A DNA stretch of 64,000 bases from Rhizorhabdus wittichii RW1 (GTDB lineage Bacteria > Pseudomonadota > Alphaproteobacteria > Sphingomonadales > Sphingomonadaceae): assembly GCA_000016765.1 (NCBI GenBank), contig CP000699.1:2108001-2172000 (forward strand), written 5' to 3'. The position numbers and the translations under genes are program-made. Below are positions 1 through 8,408 of this stretch, piece by piece (the first letter of the stretch is position 1; each line of letters opens with the position of its first letter). The notes under the pieces were generated by a model, which was not told the origin of the DNA, searched no databases, and saw only the letters and a list, made by a program, of their open reading frames with translations.

Positions 1-737
1 ATCTTGAGCGGGGCGGCGACCAGCACGGTTCCCGTCGCCGGCAGGCGATCGAGATTCTCCAGGCATTGCAGGCCGTAGCGGCCGGCGCCGTGAAGCAGCG
101 TGTGCGCCGGATAGGGCGGGGTCAGCAGGTGCGCCTGGCCGGCGTCGGTGCCGATCGTCTCGACCCCGAAGCCGATGATGTCGCGCTCCTCGATCAGGTA
201 GCGGACCGCCTCGGCATTGGGACCCGGCGTGTGCGCGCCGTCCTCGCGGCGGTTGGTGTAGGCGTCGACGTCGCGCTTCGACCAATCGGTGCGGAACAGC
301 ACCCAGCTCCGCGCGGGAACGGGGCCGTGGACCGCCTCCCACGCCTCGATGTGCGACCGTTCGAGCAGGAAGTCGGGATCGGCGGCGGCCTCCGCCGAGC
401 AATCGATCACGACGGCGGACGCGACGAAGTCGGCCGGGGCGATCGTGTCGACGCAGTTGGCGGGCAGGTCCTTGCCCGAGATCCAGTGGACCGGCGCGTC
501 GAAATGGGTGCCGGTATGCTCGCAGACGGTGAAGTTGCTCCAGTACCAGGCGACGCCGCGCTCGTCGTAGCGCGAGATCACCTCGCGCGAGAAGGGCGCG
601 CACTGGCCGAATTCGGGCGGCAGCACCAGCACGGGGGTGGCCTCGGACAGGGTCTGGGTGAGGTCGACGACCTCGATCCCTCCCGAGCCGATCGCGGTCA
701 CCAGTTGCGAAAGCACGTCATTGCGGGAATTGGACAT
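1..737 (-). CDS. Cyclase family protein (kynurenine formamidase-like), 3' end outside the window
   Basis: The reading frame runs from an ATG at 737 to the left edge of the window without a stop, so the C-terminus is missing (at least 245 residues are visible). The segment HTGTHFDAPVHW near residue 80 is the metal-binding HxGTHxDxPxH signature of the cyclase/KynB family, metal-dependent enzymes that hydrolyse formamides or lactones such as N-formylkynurenine. A GAGAGGA ribosome site lies just upstream of the start. The gene is divergent from a MarR-type regulator with only about 85 bp between them, so it is probably the target of that regulator. The substrate is not readable from sequence; aromatic or carbocyclic substrates are also known in this family. 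Confidence 0.85.
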   Translation of the reverse strand, partial: MSNSRNDVLSQLVTAIGSGGIEVVDLTQTLSEATPVLVLPPEFGQCAPFSREVISRYDERGVAWYWSNFTVCEHTGTHFDAPVHWISGKDLPANCVDTIAPADFVASAVVIDCSAEAAADPDFLLERSHIEAWEAVHGPVPARSWVLFRTDWSKRDVDAYTNRREDGAHTPGPNAEAVRYLIEERDIIGFGVETIGTDAGQAHLLTPPYPAHTLLHGAGRYGLQCLENLDRLPATGTVLVAAPLK

Positions 738-754
738 CAGGGTCATCCTCTCAT

Positions 755-796
755 CGGATATCCGGATGCTGCCTCAATAAACTTGCATGTGCAAGT
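755..796. promoter_or_regulatory. Divergent promoter region with two palindromes, probable MarR operator
   Basis: Between the divergent cyclase and MarR genes are two palindromes: CGGATATCCG at 755-764, and ACTTGCA-TG-TGCAAGT at 781-796 with perfect 7-bp arms. The second has the size and symmetry of a MarR-dimer operator and lies close to the MarR start. Autoregulation and control of the cyclase gene are inferred. Confidence 0.6.
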
Positions 797-823
797 ATTT
801 TCAGTTCATTGAAAAAGGACATG

Positions 824-1288
824 ATGACCAAGGACCTGCGCCCCCTCGGCGATCCCGGCTCGGAGGAGTTCCGGGTCGACGCCTATCCCTTCTACCTGCT
901 CAACCGGGCGGTGAGCCGCTACAATGTCGTGATCGAGGCCGAGCTGCGCGCGATCGGCATCGACATCCCGACATGGCGGGTATTGATGGTGCTGGGCGAG
1001 AAAGCGCCCCGCCCGATCGCGCAGGTCGCGCGGTCGACGGTGATCAACATCTCGACCATGGCGCGGATCGTCGAGCGGATGACCCGCGCCGGGCTGATCG
1101 ACAGCCGGCCGAGCAGCGAGGACGGCCGGGTGACCGAGATATTCCTGACCACGACCGGACAGGAGAAGCTGGCCGCCGCCCGCGCGGTGACGGCGCCGAT
1201 CTATCGCAAGCTGATCCGCGGTTTCGGCGCCGAGGATTTCGGCCTGCTGATCGACATGCTCAATCGCCTGCACGACAATCTGGATTGA
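824..1288 (+). CDS. MarR family transcriptional regulator
   Basis: A 154-residue winged-helix regulator. The segment around residues 40-110 has the MarR pattern: PTWRVLMVLGE, then the recognition region STVINISTMARIVERM, then a wing in SSEDGRVTEIFLT. Length and layout match MarR dimers that bind palindromes and are released by small phenolic or carboxylic ligands. ATGs at 821 and 824 are both possible; an AAAAAGGA stretch ends one base before 821, so 824 has the better spacing. It is divergent from the cyclase-family gene, and the 781-796 palindrome is the likely operator. The ligand is unknown. Confidence 0.85.
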   Translation: MTKDLRPLGDPGSEEFRVDAYPFYLLNRAVSRYNVVIEAELRAIGIDIPTWRVLMVLGEKAPRPIAQVARSTVINISTMARIVERMTRAGLIDSRPSSEDGRVTEIFLTTTGQEKLAAARAVTAPIYRKLIRGFGAEDFGLLIDMLNRLHDNLD

Positions 1289-1296
1289 ATCGCACC

Positions 1297-1386
1297 GTCG
1301 CCCCGGCGGAGGCCGGGGCCTCAGGAGAGAGAGGAGATGAACTCATCGCAGGAGCCTCCCGAGATCCCGGCCTCCGCCGGGATGAC
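1297..1386. repeat. Paired intergenic palindromic repeat (REP/BIME-like)
   Basis: Two inverted copies of one element face each other: CCCCGGCGGAGGCCGGGG around 1300-1319 and ATCCCGGCCTCCGCCGGGAT around 1364-1383. Each copy is itself a hairpin, and related copies occur at about 38097, 38166, 38243, 54447 and 56333. The pair sits between convergent genes, where it could also end transcription. Confidence 0.75.
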
Positions 1387-1389
1387 GGA

Positions 1390-2001
1390 TTAGCGGCCCA
1401 GCTTGGCCGCGGCCCTGGCGCGCCGGGTGATTTCGGCGGTGTCGGGCTTGCCGGGCGGGACGATCCAGCTTCCGCCGACGCACAGCACCGCGTCGAGCGC
1501 GAGCCAGTCGGGCGCATTCGCCTCGCTGATCCCCCCGGTCGGACAGAAGCGCGCGGCGGCCAGCGGCGCGGCCAGCGCCTTGAGCGCCGGCACCCCGCCA
1601 TTGGCCATGGCCGGGAAGAATTTGAAATGGGTCAGCCCCATGTCGAGCCCGCGCATGATGTCGCCGGCATTGGCGGTGCCGGGCAGGAAGGGCAGCCCGC
1701 AGCCGATCGCCGCATTGGCGAGCCGGTCGGTGAGGCCCGGCGAGACCAGGAAGCGCGCGCCCGCATCGACGCTCGCCTTGACGTCGTCCGGGTTGAGCAC
1801 CGTCCCCGCACCGACCACCGCGCCCTCGACCTTCGCCATCTCCCGGATCACGTCGAGCGCGACCGGCGTGCGCAGCGTCACCTCGAGCGCGGGCAGCCCG
1901 CCCTCGACCAGCGCCTCCGCGATCGGCCGCGCATGTTTCACATCATGCACCACCAGCACCGGAATCACCGGCGCCAGCGTCATCACCTGTTCGACCGTCA
2001 T
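1390..2001 (-). CDS. eda: 2-dehydro-3-deoxy-phosphogluconate (KDPG) aldolase / 4-hydroxy-2-oxoglutarate aldolase
   Basis: A 203-residue class I aldolase, the usual size for Eda. The Schiff-base lysine is K127 in THFKFFPA. E40 in LEVTLRT and the GAGTV segment form the rest of the active site, and CPTGGI is the phosphate-binding loop. It splits KDPG into pyruvate and glyceraldehyde-3-phosphate, the last step of the hexuronate route encoded in this cluster. It begins 2 bp after the stop of the upstream Gfo/Idh/MocA gene, so the two are cotranscribed together with the MFS gene. KDPG is the inferred natural substrate because a KDG kinase is present at 9614. Confidence 0.93.
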   Translation of the reverse strand: MTVEQVMTLAPVIPVLVVHDVKHARPIAEALVEGGLPALEVTLRTPVALDVIREMAKVEGAVVGAGTVLNPDDVKASVDAGARFLVSPGLTDRLANAAIGCGLPFLPGTANAGDIMRGLDMGLTHFKFFPAMANGGVPALKALAAPLAAARFCPTGGISEANAPDWLALDAVLCVGGSWIVPPGKPDTAEITRRARAAAKLGR

Positions 2002-2003
2002 GG

Positions 2004-3212
2004 TCAGCGCGCCTGGAGATAGGGGCGGAGGTCGACCGTGCGCCGCTCGGCCGCGCTCAGATAGCCGGCATAGACCAGCAGCAGCACGTCCTGCGCCATC
2101 ATCAGGTCGCTCTTGGGCGCGCGGCCCTCGGCGATCGACGAGACGAAATCCTCCAGTTCGGCCGGATAGCCGGTGATCATGTCCTCGTCGGGGGCCGGGA
2201 AGGACCAGCCCGCCTTGGTCTCGGTCTTCTCGACGATATATTCGCTGTCGAAATAGGACCCGTCGGGCGTGTAGGCTTGGCAGGCGGTGTTGGGATTGAT
2301 GTTCGCCGTCGCCACCGCGCGCGACCCATAGGCGCTCAGGAAATTGCGGATGCCGCCCAGCCGGGTGTCGGTCGAGGTGAGCTGGGCGACCGAGCCGTCC
2401 TCGAAGTCGACCAGGATCGAGGCATAATCCTCGACGTCCTGCCAGCCGGTGACGATGTGCTTGGGCTCCTCCGCGCGGAACGACGCGATGTCGGTCAGCC
2501 GCGCGACCTGGCAGGTCACCGCCACCGGGCGGATCGGCCGGCCGGTGCGCCGCCGGCCCTCCTCATATTTGATGTGCAGCGCGCCGCCGATCGGGTGGAC
2601 GCACAGCCGCAGCAGCGATCCGCCGCCCGCCTGCCGCCATTGCCGCGAATAAGGGGCGTGGGAGCCCGAATGCGATTCCTCGCCCTCGATGCGCAGGATG
2701 GTCGATCCGCTCGCCGCCATCAGCCGGTTGAGCTTGGCGATCGGCGGCGCATAGACCCAGTTCTCGGCATAGCAGAAGGTGACGCCGGCCTTGCGAACCG
2801 CCTCCCCCACCGCGCCGAGCTGGCCGATCACCGCGTCGAACATCGCCTGTCGCGGGAAGCCTTCGGCCGACCAGTCGCCCGGCGCGCCGTCGGGGCCGAA
2901 GAAGCCGCCCAGCGGCTTTTCGCAGATGATGTGCTTGCCGTGCGCCGCCGCCTTCATGATCAGCGGCACGTGGAGATGGTTGGGCACGCACAGGTCGACC
3001 ACGTCGATGTCGGGATCGGCGATCAGCGCGTCGGCATCGTCGAGCACCCGCGCCACGCCATATTGCGCGGCGAGCGCCGCCGTCTTGCCCCGGTCGCGCC
3101 CGGCGATCGCCGCGACCTCGAACGCCGGGCCGTGGATCTTGCGATAGCTCGCCAGGTGGAAATGGGCGGAGAAGCCCGACCCGACGATACCAATCCGAAC
3201 CGATCCGCTCAT
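2004..3212 (-). CDS. Gfo/Idh/MocA family NAD(P)-dependent oxidoreductase
   Basis: A 402-residue protein with an N-terminal Rossmann fold (RIGIVGSGFSAHFHL, near residue 6) and the family EKP motif in ICEKPLGG, followed by the C-terminal alpha/beta substrate domain. Members oxidise or reduce sugars, inositols, glycosides or 1,5-anhydro-sugars with a nicotinamide cofactor. A start at ATG 3212 is preferred over a TTG at 3218 because an AAAGG site lies 6 bp upstream. There is no signal peptide, so it acts in the cytoplasm. It lies between the MFS transporter (10-bp gap) and eda (2-bp gap). In this context it may interconvert a keto-sugar and a sugar, but the substrate cannot be read from sequence. 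Confidence 0.85.
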   Translation of the reverse strand: MSGSVRIGIVGSGFSAHFHLASYRKIHGPAFEVAAIAGRDRGKTAALAAQYGVARVLDDADALIADPDIDVVDLCVPNHLHVPLIMKAAAHGKHIICEKPLGGFFGPDGAPGDWSAEGFPRQAMFDAVIGQLGAVGEAVRKAGVTFCYAENWVYAPPIAKLNRLMAASGSTILRIEGEESHSGSHAPYSRQWRQAGGGSLLRLCVHPIGGALHIKYEEGRRRTGRPIRPVAVTCQVARLTDIASFRAEEPKHIVTGWQDVEDYASILVDFEDGSVAQLTSTDTRLGGIRNFLSAYGSRAVATANINPNTACQAYTPDGSYFDSEYIVEKTETKAGWSFPAPDEDMITGYPAELEDFVSSIAEGRAPKSDLMMAQDVLLLVYAGYLSAAERRTVDLRPYLQAR

Positions 3213-3228
3213 CGTCAACCTTTCGTCA

Positions 3229-4581
3229 TCATGCGGGCAGCGGCCGTCCGCGGGTTTCCGGCGCGAACCACGCCGCCGCGAGGCCGATCAGGAAAATCAC
3301 GCACATCGTCATCGCCGAATAGCGCAGCGGATCGGGGGCGTCGAAGCCGCCGAACAGGCTGGTGCTGAGCCAGGCCGAGCCGAAGCTGCCGGCGGCGGCG
3401 GCGAAGCGGCCGAGATTATAGGCGAAGGACACGCCGGTCCCGCGCGCCGCCGCGCCAAACAGCTCGGGCAGGTAGATGGAGAAGCCGGCGAACAGGCTGA
3501 ACTGCGCGGCGCCCATCAGCGGCATCATCCAATAGGCGTCGGCCGGCGTCTGCATCCGCGCATAGACGAACATCGTCACCACGAAGGCGGCGGCGAAGCA
3601 GGTCAGGAAGGCCGGGCGCCGCCCCGCCCGATCGGCGATCAGGGTGAAGATCAGCATGCCGACCGCCCCGCCCGCCATCTGCAGCATATAGGCCCAGTTC
3701 TTGGCGTCGGTGACCGCCGCCTTGGCCGCGTCGGGCGCGAGCCGCCCGTCATAATAGGCGGTGAACACCGCATGCTGCAGATCGACGGCATATTCGCCGA
3801 TCCCCCACAGCCCGACCACGCCCGCGACCGCGAGCAGGCTGCCGATCAGCAGGCCGCGCCGCTCGGCCGGGTTGCCGAGCAGGTCGACATAGGCGCCGAA
3901 CGCGCCCTTGGGCAGCCGCCCCTCGGCCTTGCGCTCGCGCCAGGACTGGGGCTCGCGCAAGCCGATCATCGCGACGATCGCGATCAGCGCCGGCAGCGCG
4001 CCGAGCGCGAACAGCCAGCGCCACACCGATCCGGCGGCGATCAGGTCGTGCCGCGCGAGATCGTCGACCCCCATCTTGACCAGCGCCGATCCGACATTGC
4101 CGACGGTCGAGAGAAGCTGGAGCCCCGCCAACATCGCCAGCCGCGCCCGCCCGTCGACCGTCTCGACGATGATCGCGACCGCGAGGCCGAACACGCCGCC
4201 GATGCCCAGGCCGGTGACGAAGCGCAGCGCCGCGAACTCGGCCGGGGTCCGGCACAGCGCGGTGATGCCGGTGCAGATCGAATAGAGCAGGATCGAGATG
4301 GCGAGCAGGCGGACCCGGCCGTAGCGATCGCCGAGCGGACCGATGATCAGCCCGCCCAGTCCCCAGCCGACCAGGAACAAGGCGGTGACGATCTTGGCGA
4401 AGGCCTGCACCTCGACATGCGAAGGGGGCAGCGCCATCAGGTCGCCGAGCGCCGGGATGCGGGCGAGCGAGAAGAGGCGCTGGTCCATCGTGTCGAACAG
4501 CCAGGCCCCCGACGCGACCGCGAAGACCAGCCATTGATAGCCGGTGACGCCCCGCCACCAGGGCCCGCTACGCTCGTCCAT
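3229..4581 (-). CDS. MFS transporter (sugar or sugar-acid : proton symporter type)
   Basis: A 450-residue membrane protein with about 12 hydrophobic segments. The MFS motif A variant GPLGDRYGR lies between the second and third helices, and a related GPETRGR-like end (FAPETRGRPLP) is at the C-terminus, as in sugar and aromatic-acid porters. The ATG at 4581 has an AAGGAGG site 7-8 bp upstream. It is the first gene of an operon with the oxidoreductase and eda, and its promoter region carries the cluster's operator-like motif (4642-4670). The likely cargo is a hexuronate or the sugar unit released from a glycoside; this is inferred from context only. Confidence 0.85.
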   Translation of the reverse strand: MDERSGPWWRGVTGYQWLVFAVASGAWLFDTMDQRLFSLARIPALGDLMALPPSHVEVQAFAKIVTALFLVGWGLGGLIIGPLGDRYGRVRLLAISILLYSICTGITALCRTPAEFAALRFVTGLGIGGVFGLAVAIIVETVDGRARLAMLAGLQLLSTVGNVGSALVKMGVDDLARHDLIAAGSVWRWLFALGALPALIAIVAMIGLREPQSWRERKAEGRLPKGAFGAYVDLLGNPAERRGLLIGSLLAVAGVVGLWGIGEYAVDLQHAVFTAYYDGRLAPDAAKAAVTDAKNWAYMLQMAGGAVGMLIFTLIADRAGRRPAFLTCFAAAFVVTMFVYARMQTPADAYWMMPLMGAAQFSLFAGFSIYLPELFGAAARGTGVSFAYNLGRFAAAAGSFGSAWLSTSLFGGFDAPDPLRYSAMTMCVIFLIGLAAAWFAPETRGRPLPA

Positions 4582-4641
4582 GCGGCCCCTCCTTCATTGT
4601 TGGCGCATAAATCTGTATGACCAAAGTCGCTATAGAGTCAC

Positions 4642-4670
4642 AATTGGACAGTCAATATGCCAGTCCAATT
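4642..4670. promoter_or_regulatory. Operator-like inverted repeat and promoter of the MFS-oxidoreductase-eda operon
   Basis: AATTGGAC (4642-4649) and GTCCAATT (4663-4670) are perfect 8-bp inverted arms upstream of the MFS gene. Read on the minus strand, 4655-4642 is TTGACTGTCCAATT, almost identical to the promoter/operator TTGACTGACCAATT found twice at 11468 and 12479. TTGACT can serve as a -35 box; the -10 box is less clear (TATAGC is 15 bp away). Binding by one of the GntR regulators of the cluster is inferred. Confidence 0.6.
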
Positions 4671-4673
4671 ATA

Positions 4674-6131
4674 TCATGACCGGCCGAGGAAATCGCGGAG
4701 CATGGCGCGCGGCCCCTTCGACAGCCGCTCCGCCAGCGCCGCGCCGAGCGCTCCGACCAGCGCCTCGTCCGCGCCGAACGCCGCCGGGAAGACACCGGAG
4801 GATCGCACGATAGCCGCGGCGATATCGGCCGGCGTCGCCTGGCCGTCCCAGATCGTCTCGAGCCGCGACGCGAGCGGGTCGTCCGCCGGCCGGCCGCCGC
4901 CCGACGCGTCGCCGACGAAGGCGAGCCAGGCGGCGACGCTGCGCAGGTGCGCGGGGCTGGCCAGGCCGGTCGCGGCGCGCTCGACGATCGTCGCCAGCCA
5001 GCGCTGCGGCAGCTTCTGCGAACCGTCCATCGCGATCTGCGCCAGCCGGTGCGGCAGCGCCGGATTGTCGAACCGCCGCAGGATCGTCTCGACATAGGCG
5101 GCCGGATCGAGCGCCGCCGAGGGCGGCAGGCTCGGCGCCGCCTCGGCCAATAGCTGGCGGCGGACGAAGGCGAGCAGGTCGGGATCGCAGACCGCCTCAT
5201 GGACATGGGCATGGCCGAGCGGGAGCCCCCAATAGGCCAGCGCCGAATGGGCGCCGTTGAGCAGCCGCAGCTTGGCGAGCTCGAACGGGCGGACGTCGTC
5301 GACGATCTGCGCGCCGCCCGCCTCCCAACGCGGGCGCGGGCCCGCGAAACGGTCCTCGATCACCCATTGGCGGAAGGGCTCGCACACCGTGAGCGCGCGA
5401 TCCTCGACCGGCAGCCGCGCGAGATCGTCGGCGGTGATCGCCGGCACGATCCGGTCGACCATGCTGCTCGGGCTGGTCCAGCCGCCGGGCCGCGCGCCGC
5501 GCCTCGCCGCCAGATAATCGTCGAGCAGCCCGCCGAGCAGCCGGCCGTTGTCGGGCAGGTTGTCGCACGACAGGATCGTCAGCGGTCCGGCCCCTTGCGC
5601 GGCGCGGCGGTCGAGCGCGGCGGCGAGGAAGCCGAAGACGGTGCGCGGATCGCCGCCGCCCGCCAGATCATGCGCCACGTCGGGCGCGTCGACGAGCAGG
5701 CCGTTGGTGCGCGGGTCGCGATGATAGCCCTTCTCGGTGACGGTCAGCGTCGCGACATGGACGGCGGGATCGGCGAGCGCGGCGATCACCCGCTCGGGCG
5801 CCTCGGGCGCCACCAGCGCGTCGTTGATCGATCCGACCAGGTGCCGCCCGCCGGGCGCGCCGCGCTCCTCGACGATGTAGAGGCAGTCCTGCGGGACGAG
5901 CGCGTCGCGGACCGCCGGCGACCGCAGCGAGACGCCGACGATGCCCCAGCCCGCATCGCCCGCCGCCATCGCGTCGTCGGTATAGACCGCCTGGTGCGCG
6001 CGGTGGAACGCGCCGAGGCCGAGATGGACGATGCCGCTGCGCGCGCGATCGCGGGCATAGCGGAGCGGCGCGACGCCCTCGGGCACGGTCGCGGCGGACA
6101 GGCGCGGGCGCGCGCCGGGGCCGGCGCTCAC
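4674..6131 (-). CDS. uxuB: Mannitol dehydrogenase family protein, probable fructuronate reductase
   Basis: A 485-residue member of the long-chain mannitol dehydrogenase family, the usual length for UxuB. The N-terminal Rossmann region has GIVHLGLGAFHRAHQAVY, and the catalytic-domain pattern KLRLLNGAHSALAY contains the family lysine. It reduces fructuronate to mannonate with NADH. The open frame extends upstream into uxaC, but a GTG at 6131 overlaps the uxaC stop by 4 bp (GTGA) and gives the standard N-terminus, so translational coupling with uxaC is likely. The context (UxaC, ManD, KdgK, Eda) favours UxuB over mannitol, arabinitol or tagaturonate enzymes. Confidence 0.9.
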   Translation of the reverse strand: MSAGPGARPRLSAATVPEGVAPLRYARDRARSGIVHLGLGAFHRAHQAVYTDDAMAAGDAGWGIVGVSLRSPAVRDALVPQDCLYIVEERGAPGGRHLVGSINDALVAPEAPERVIAALADPAVHVATLTVTEKGYHRDPRTNGLLVDAPDVAHDLAGGGDPRTVFGFLAAALDRRAAQGAGPLTILSCDNLPDNGRLLGGLLDDYLAARRGARPGGWTSPSSMVDRIVPAITADDLARLPVEDRALTVCEPFRQWVIEDRFAGPRPRWEAGGAQIVDDVRPFELAKLRLLNGAHSALAYWGLPLGHAHVHEAVCDPDLLAFVRRQLLAEAAPSLPPSAALDPAAYVETILRRFDNPALPHRLAQIAMDGSQKLPQRWLATIVERAATGLASPAHLRSVAAWLAFVGDASGGGRPADDPLASRLETIWDGQATPADIAAAIVRSSGVFPAAFGADEALVGALGAALAERLSKGPRAMLRDFLGRS

Positions 6132-7528
6132 AGGCGGTAGGCCGACTTGACCAGCCGATAGGTGAGGTCGACCGCGAGATCGGCCGCCTCGTCCTCGTCG
6201 AGCTGATGCTCGACGACCAGCTCGGCGAGATAGCCGCAGTCGATCCGCCGGGCGACGTCGTGCCGCGCCGGGATCGACAGGAAGGCGCGGGTGTCGTCGT
6301 TGAACCCGACGAGGTTGTGGAAGCCGGCGGTCTCGGTGGTCTGCCGGCGGAAGCGGCGCATCCCCTCCGGGCTGTCGTGGAACCACCAGGCGGGACCGAG
6401 CTTGAGCGCCGGATAATGGCCGGCGAGCGGCGCCAGCTCGCGCGCATAGGCGCTCTCGTCGAGCGTGAACAGGATCAGGCTGAGCCGGGGATCGTTGCCG
6501 AAGCGGCCGAGCAGCGGCCGCAGCGCGCGGACGAAATCGGTGCGGGTCGGGATGTCGGCGCCCTTGTCGCGCCCGAAGCGCCGGAACAGATCGGCATTAT
6601 GGTTGCGGAAGGAGCCCGGATGGATCTGCATGACCAGTCCATCGTCGATGCTCATCTCCGCCATGACGGTCAGCATGTGCGCGCGGAACAGCTCGGCCTG
6701 CTCGGCCGTCGCCCCGCCGCCGCGCACCTGGGCGTAGAGGCGCTCGGCCTCGCCGCGATCGAGGTCGGCGGTCGCGGCGGTCGGATGGCCATGGTCGGTC
6801 GAGGTCGCCCCCGCCGCCGCGAAGGCGGCGCGGCGGGCGCGCAGCGCGGCGAGATAGCCGGCATAGCTGCCGACATCCTCGCCGGTCATCGCGCCGAGCC
6901 GGTCGAGATTGGCCGCGAACCCCTCAAAATCGGGATCGACCACCGGATCGGGCCGGAAGGCGGTGATCACCCGGCCCGTCCATCCCGAGGCCCGGATCGC
7001 GGCATGATGGTCGAGCGGGTCGAGCGGGGACTCGGTCGTCGCCAGCAGCTCGATGTTGAACCGGTCGAACAGCGCGCGCGGGCGGAATTCGGGGCGGGCA
7101 AGCTGCTCGTTGATGCTGTCGAAAGTAAGGTCGGCGGTCTCGGGCGCGAGCCGCACGTCGAGCCCGAACACGCTGTGGAACACCCAGTCGAGCCACAGCC
7201 GGGACGGCGTGCCCCGGAACAGATGGTAGTGATCGGCCAGCACGCGCCACGCCGCGCGCGGATCGACCGGCGCGCCGATGCCGATCGCCTCGAGCGGGAC
7301 GCCCTGGCTGTACAGCATGCGGAAGACATAATGGTCGGGCTGGAGCAGCAGGCTGCTCGCATCGCCGAACGGCGCATCCTCGGCGAACCAGCGCGGATCG
7401 GTATGGCCGTGCGGGCTGACGATCGGCAGGCCGGCGACTTCGGCGTAGAGCCGCCGCGCCACCACGCGGGTATCGGGGTCCGCCGGGAACAGCCGGTCGG
7501 GATGGAGCCGGAGCGGGGCTGCCGTCAC
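6128..7528 (-). CDS. uxaC: Glucuronate isomerase
   Basis: A 466-residue protein of the amidohydrolase-fold uronate isomerase family. The metal-binding HxH of strand 1 is in SPHGHTDPRWF. LFTLDESAYARELAPLAGHYP and VGFNDDTRAFLSIPARHD are typical C-terminal UxaC segments. It converts D-glucuronate to D-fructuronate (and galacturonate to tagaturonate in many homologues). The frame is open far upstream, but the GTG at 7528 overlaps the gntR stop codon by 4 bp and places the N-terminus where the family begins. The genes gntR, uxaC and uxuB form a tightly overlapping operon. No tagaturonate reductase or altronate dehydratase is present, so glucuronate is the likely substrate. Confidence 0.93.
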   Translation of the reverse strand: MTAAPLRLHPDRLFPADPDTRVVARRLYAEVAGLPIVSPHGHTDPRWFAEDAPFGDASSLLLQPDHYVFRMLYSQGVPLEAIGIGAPVDPRAAWRVLADHYHLFRGTPSRLWLDWVFHSVFGLDVRLAPETADLTFDSINEQLARPEFRPRALFDRFNIELLATTESPLDPLDHHAAIRASGWTGRVITAFRPDPVVDPDFEGFAANLDRLGAMTGEDVGSYAGYLAALRARRAAFAAAGATSTDHGHPTAATADLDRGEAERLYAQVRGGGATAEQAELFRAHMLTVMAEMSIDDGLVMQIHPGSFRNHNADLFRRFGRDKGADIPTRTDFVRALRPLLGRFGNDPRLSLILFTLDESAYARELAPLAGHYPALKLGPAWWFHDSPEGMRRFRRQTTETAGFHNLVGFNDDTRAFLSIPARHDVARRIDCGYLAELVVEHQLDEDEAADLAVDLTYRLVKSAYRL

Positions 7529-8298
7529 ATCGACACCGCGCGGGCGAAGCGGGCGCGGGTGTCCTGCGCCGCCTTCTTGGCCTTCTTGATCGCCTCCTCC
7601 TCGGTCGAGAAGAGCAGATGCTCGATCACCGCGCCGAGATGCGTCCGCATCGCCGCGCGGGCGCGCGCCGGATCGCGGGTGCGCAGCGCCTCGACGATCA
7701 GCATATGCTCCTCGACCACCGGCTTGACGTTGGCGGTGCGCGCCTTGGCGTGGAGCAGCGCGCATTCGGGCGAGGACTGGCGCAGCTCCCACAGCGACCG
7801 GACGCTGTGCAGCACCGCGGCGTTGCGCGTCGCGCCGGCGATCAGCAGATGGAACTCGCGGTCGGCGGTCTCCGCGACGGCCGGATTACCGCCCTCGCGC
7901 TCGATCGCGGTGACGAGCCGGGGCAGCGCCTCCAGTTCCTCGTCGGAGATGTTGACCGCGGCCAGCGCCGCCGCCTCGGACTCGATCAGCAGCCGCGCCT
8001 CGGTCAGCTCGAAGGCGCTGACGTCGAACTGCGCGACGTCGCTGCCGCCGCCCGGCCGCACATAGGCGCCCGAACCGATCCGGACGTCGACCAGCCCCTG
8101 CACCTCCAGCGCGATGATCGCCTCGCGCGCGGTCGGGCGGCTGATGTTGAATTCGGCGGAAATCTCCCGTTCGGCCGGCAGCCGGCCGCCGACGGGATAG
8201 GTTCCGTCGGCGATGCGCTGCGTCAGCGTGCGCGCCACTTCGCGGTAGAGCCGCTCGGGCGCGGCGCCGCTCGGCGGCTCGGATTCGGCGTGGTCCAT
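7525..8298 (-). CDS. GntR/FadR family transcriptional regulator (hexuronate type), copy 1
   Basis: 257 residues. The winged-helix domain (about 15-85) contains GGRLPAEREISAEFNISRP and REAIIALEVQGLVDVRIGSG, followed by an all-helical FadR-type ligand domain (FCD) with conserved D and H residues (ADREFHLLIAGATRN; EEHMLIVEAL). UxuR/ExuR-type members sense hexuronates or KDG and repress the pathway. It is the first gene of the operon with uxaC and uxuB and is divergent from manD. Two operator-like sites lie in the 110-bp gap between them. A paralogue with very similar sequence lies at 10643, on the other side of manD-kdgK. Confidence 0.92.
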   Translation of the reverse strand: MDHAESEPPSGAAPERLYREVARTLTQRIADGTYPVGGRLPAEREISAEFNISRPTAREAIIALEVQGLVDVRIGSGAYVRPGGGSDVAQFDVSAFELTEARLLIESEAAALAAVNISDEELEALPRLVTAIEREGGNPAVAETADREFHLLIAGATRNAAVLHSVRSLWELRQSSPECALLHAKARTANVKPVVEEHMLIVEALRTRDPARARAAMRTHLGAVIEHLLFSTEEEAIKKAKKAAQDTRARFARAVSM

Positions 8299-8322
8299 GG
8301 AGCTCCAACTGATTTAGCCAAT

Positions 8323-8388
8323 ATCGGCCTGACAGATTTTCATCATTGACAGACCAATTTGCGATGGTCAAGGCTGTCCAATTATAAC
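8323..8388. promoter_or_regulatory. Divergent gntR/manD control region with operator-like sites
   Basis: This 110-bp gap contains ATCGGCC-T-GACAGAT (8323-8337), a near match to the perfect palindrome at 21679. It also contains TTGACAGACCAATTT (8346-8360), the same promoter/half-site combination as at 11468 and 12479, and GTCCAATTATA (8376-8386), an 11-mer identical to 4663-4673. A plausible manD promoter is TTGCGA (8359-8364), a 17-bp spacer and TTATAA (8382-8387), in which the half-site overlaps the -10 box. Repression by GntR is inferred. Confidence 0.6.
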
Positions 8389-8408
8389 GACACCATGTGG
8401 GAACATCC

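Noticed and set aside
6132-6386. N-terminal extension of uxuB into uxaC
   Set aside because: The extension is out of frame with, and antisense-free but overlapping, conserved uxaC coding sequence; the GTG at 6131 gives the standard UxuB N-terminus and a 4-bp overlap.
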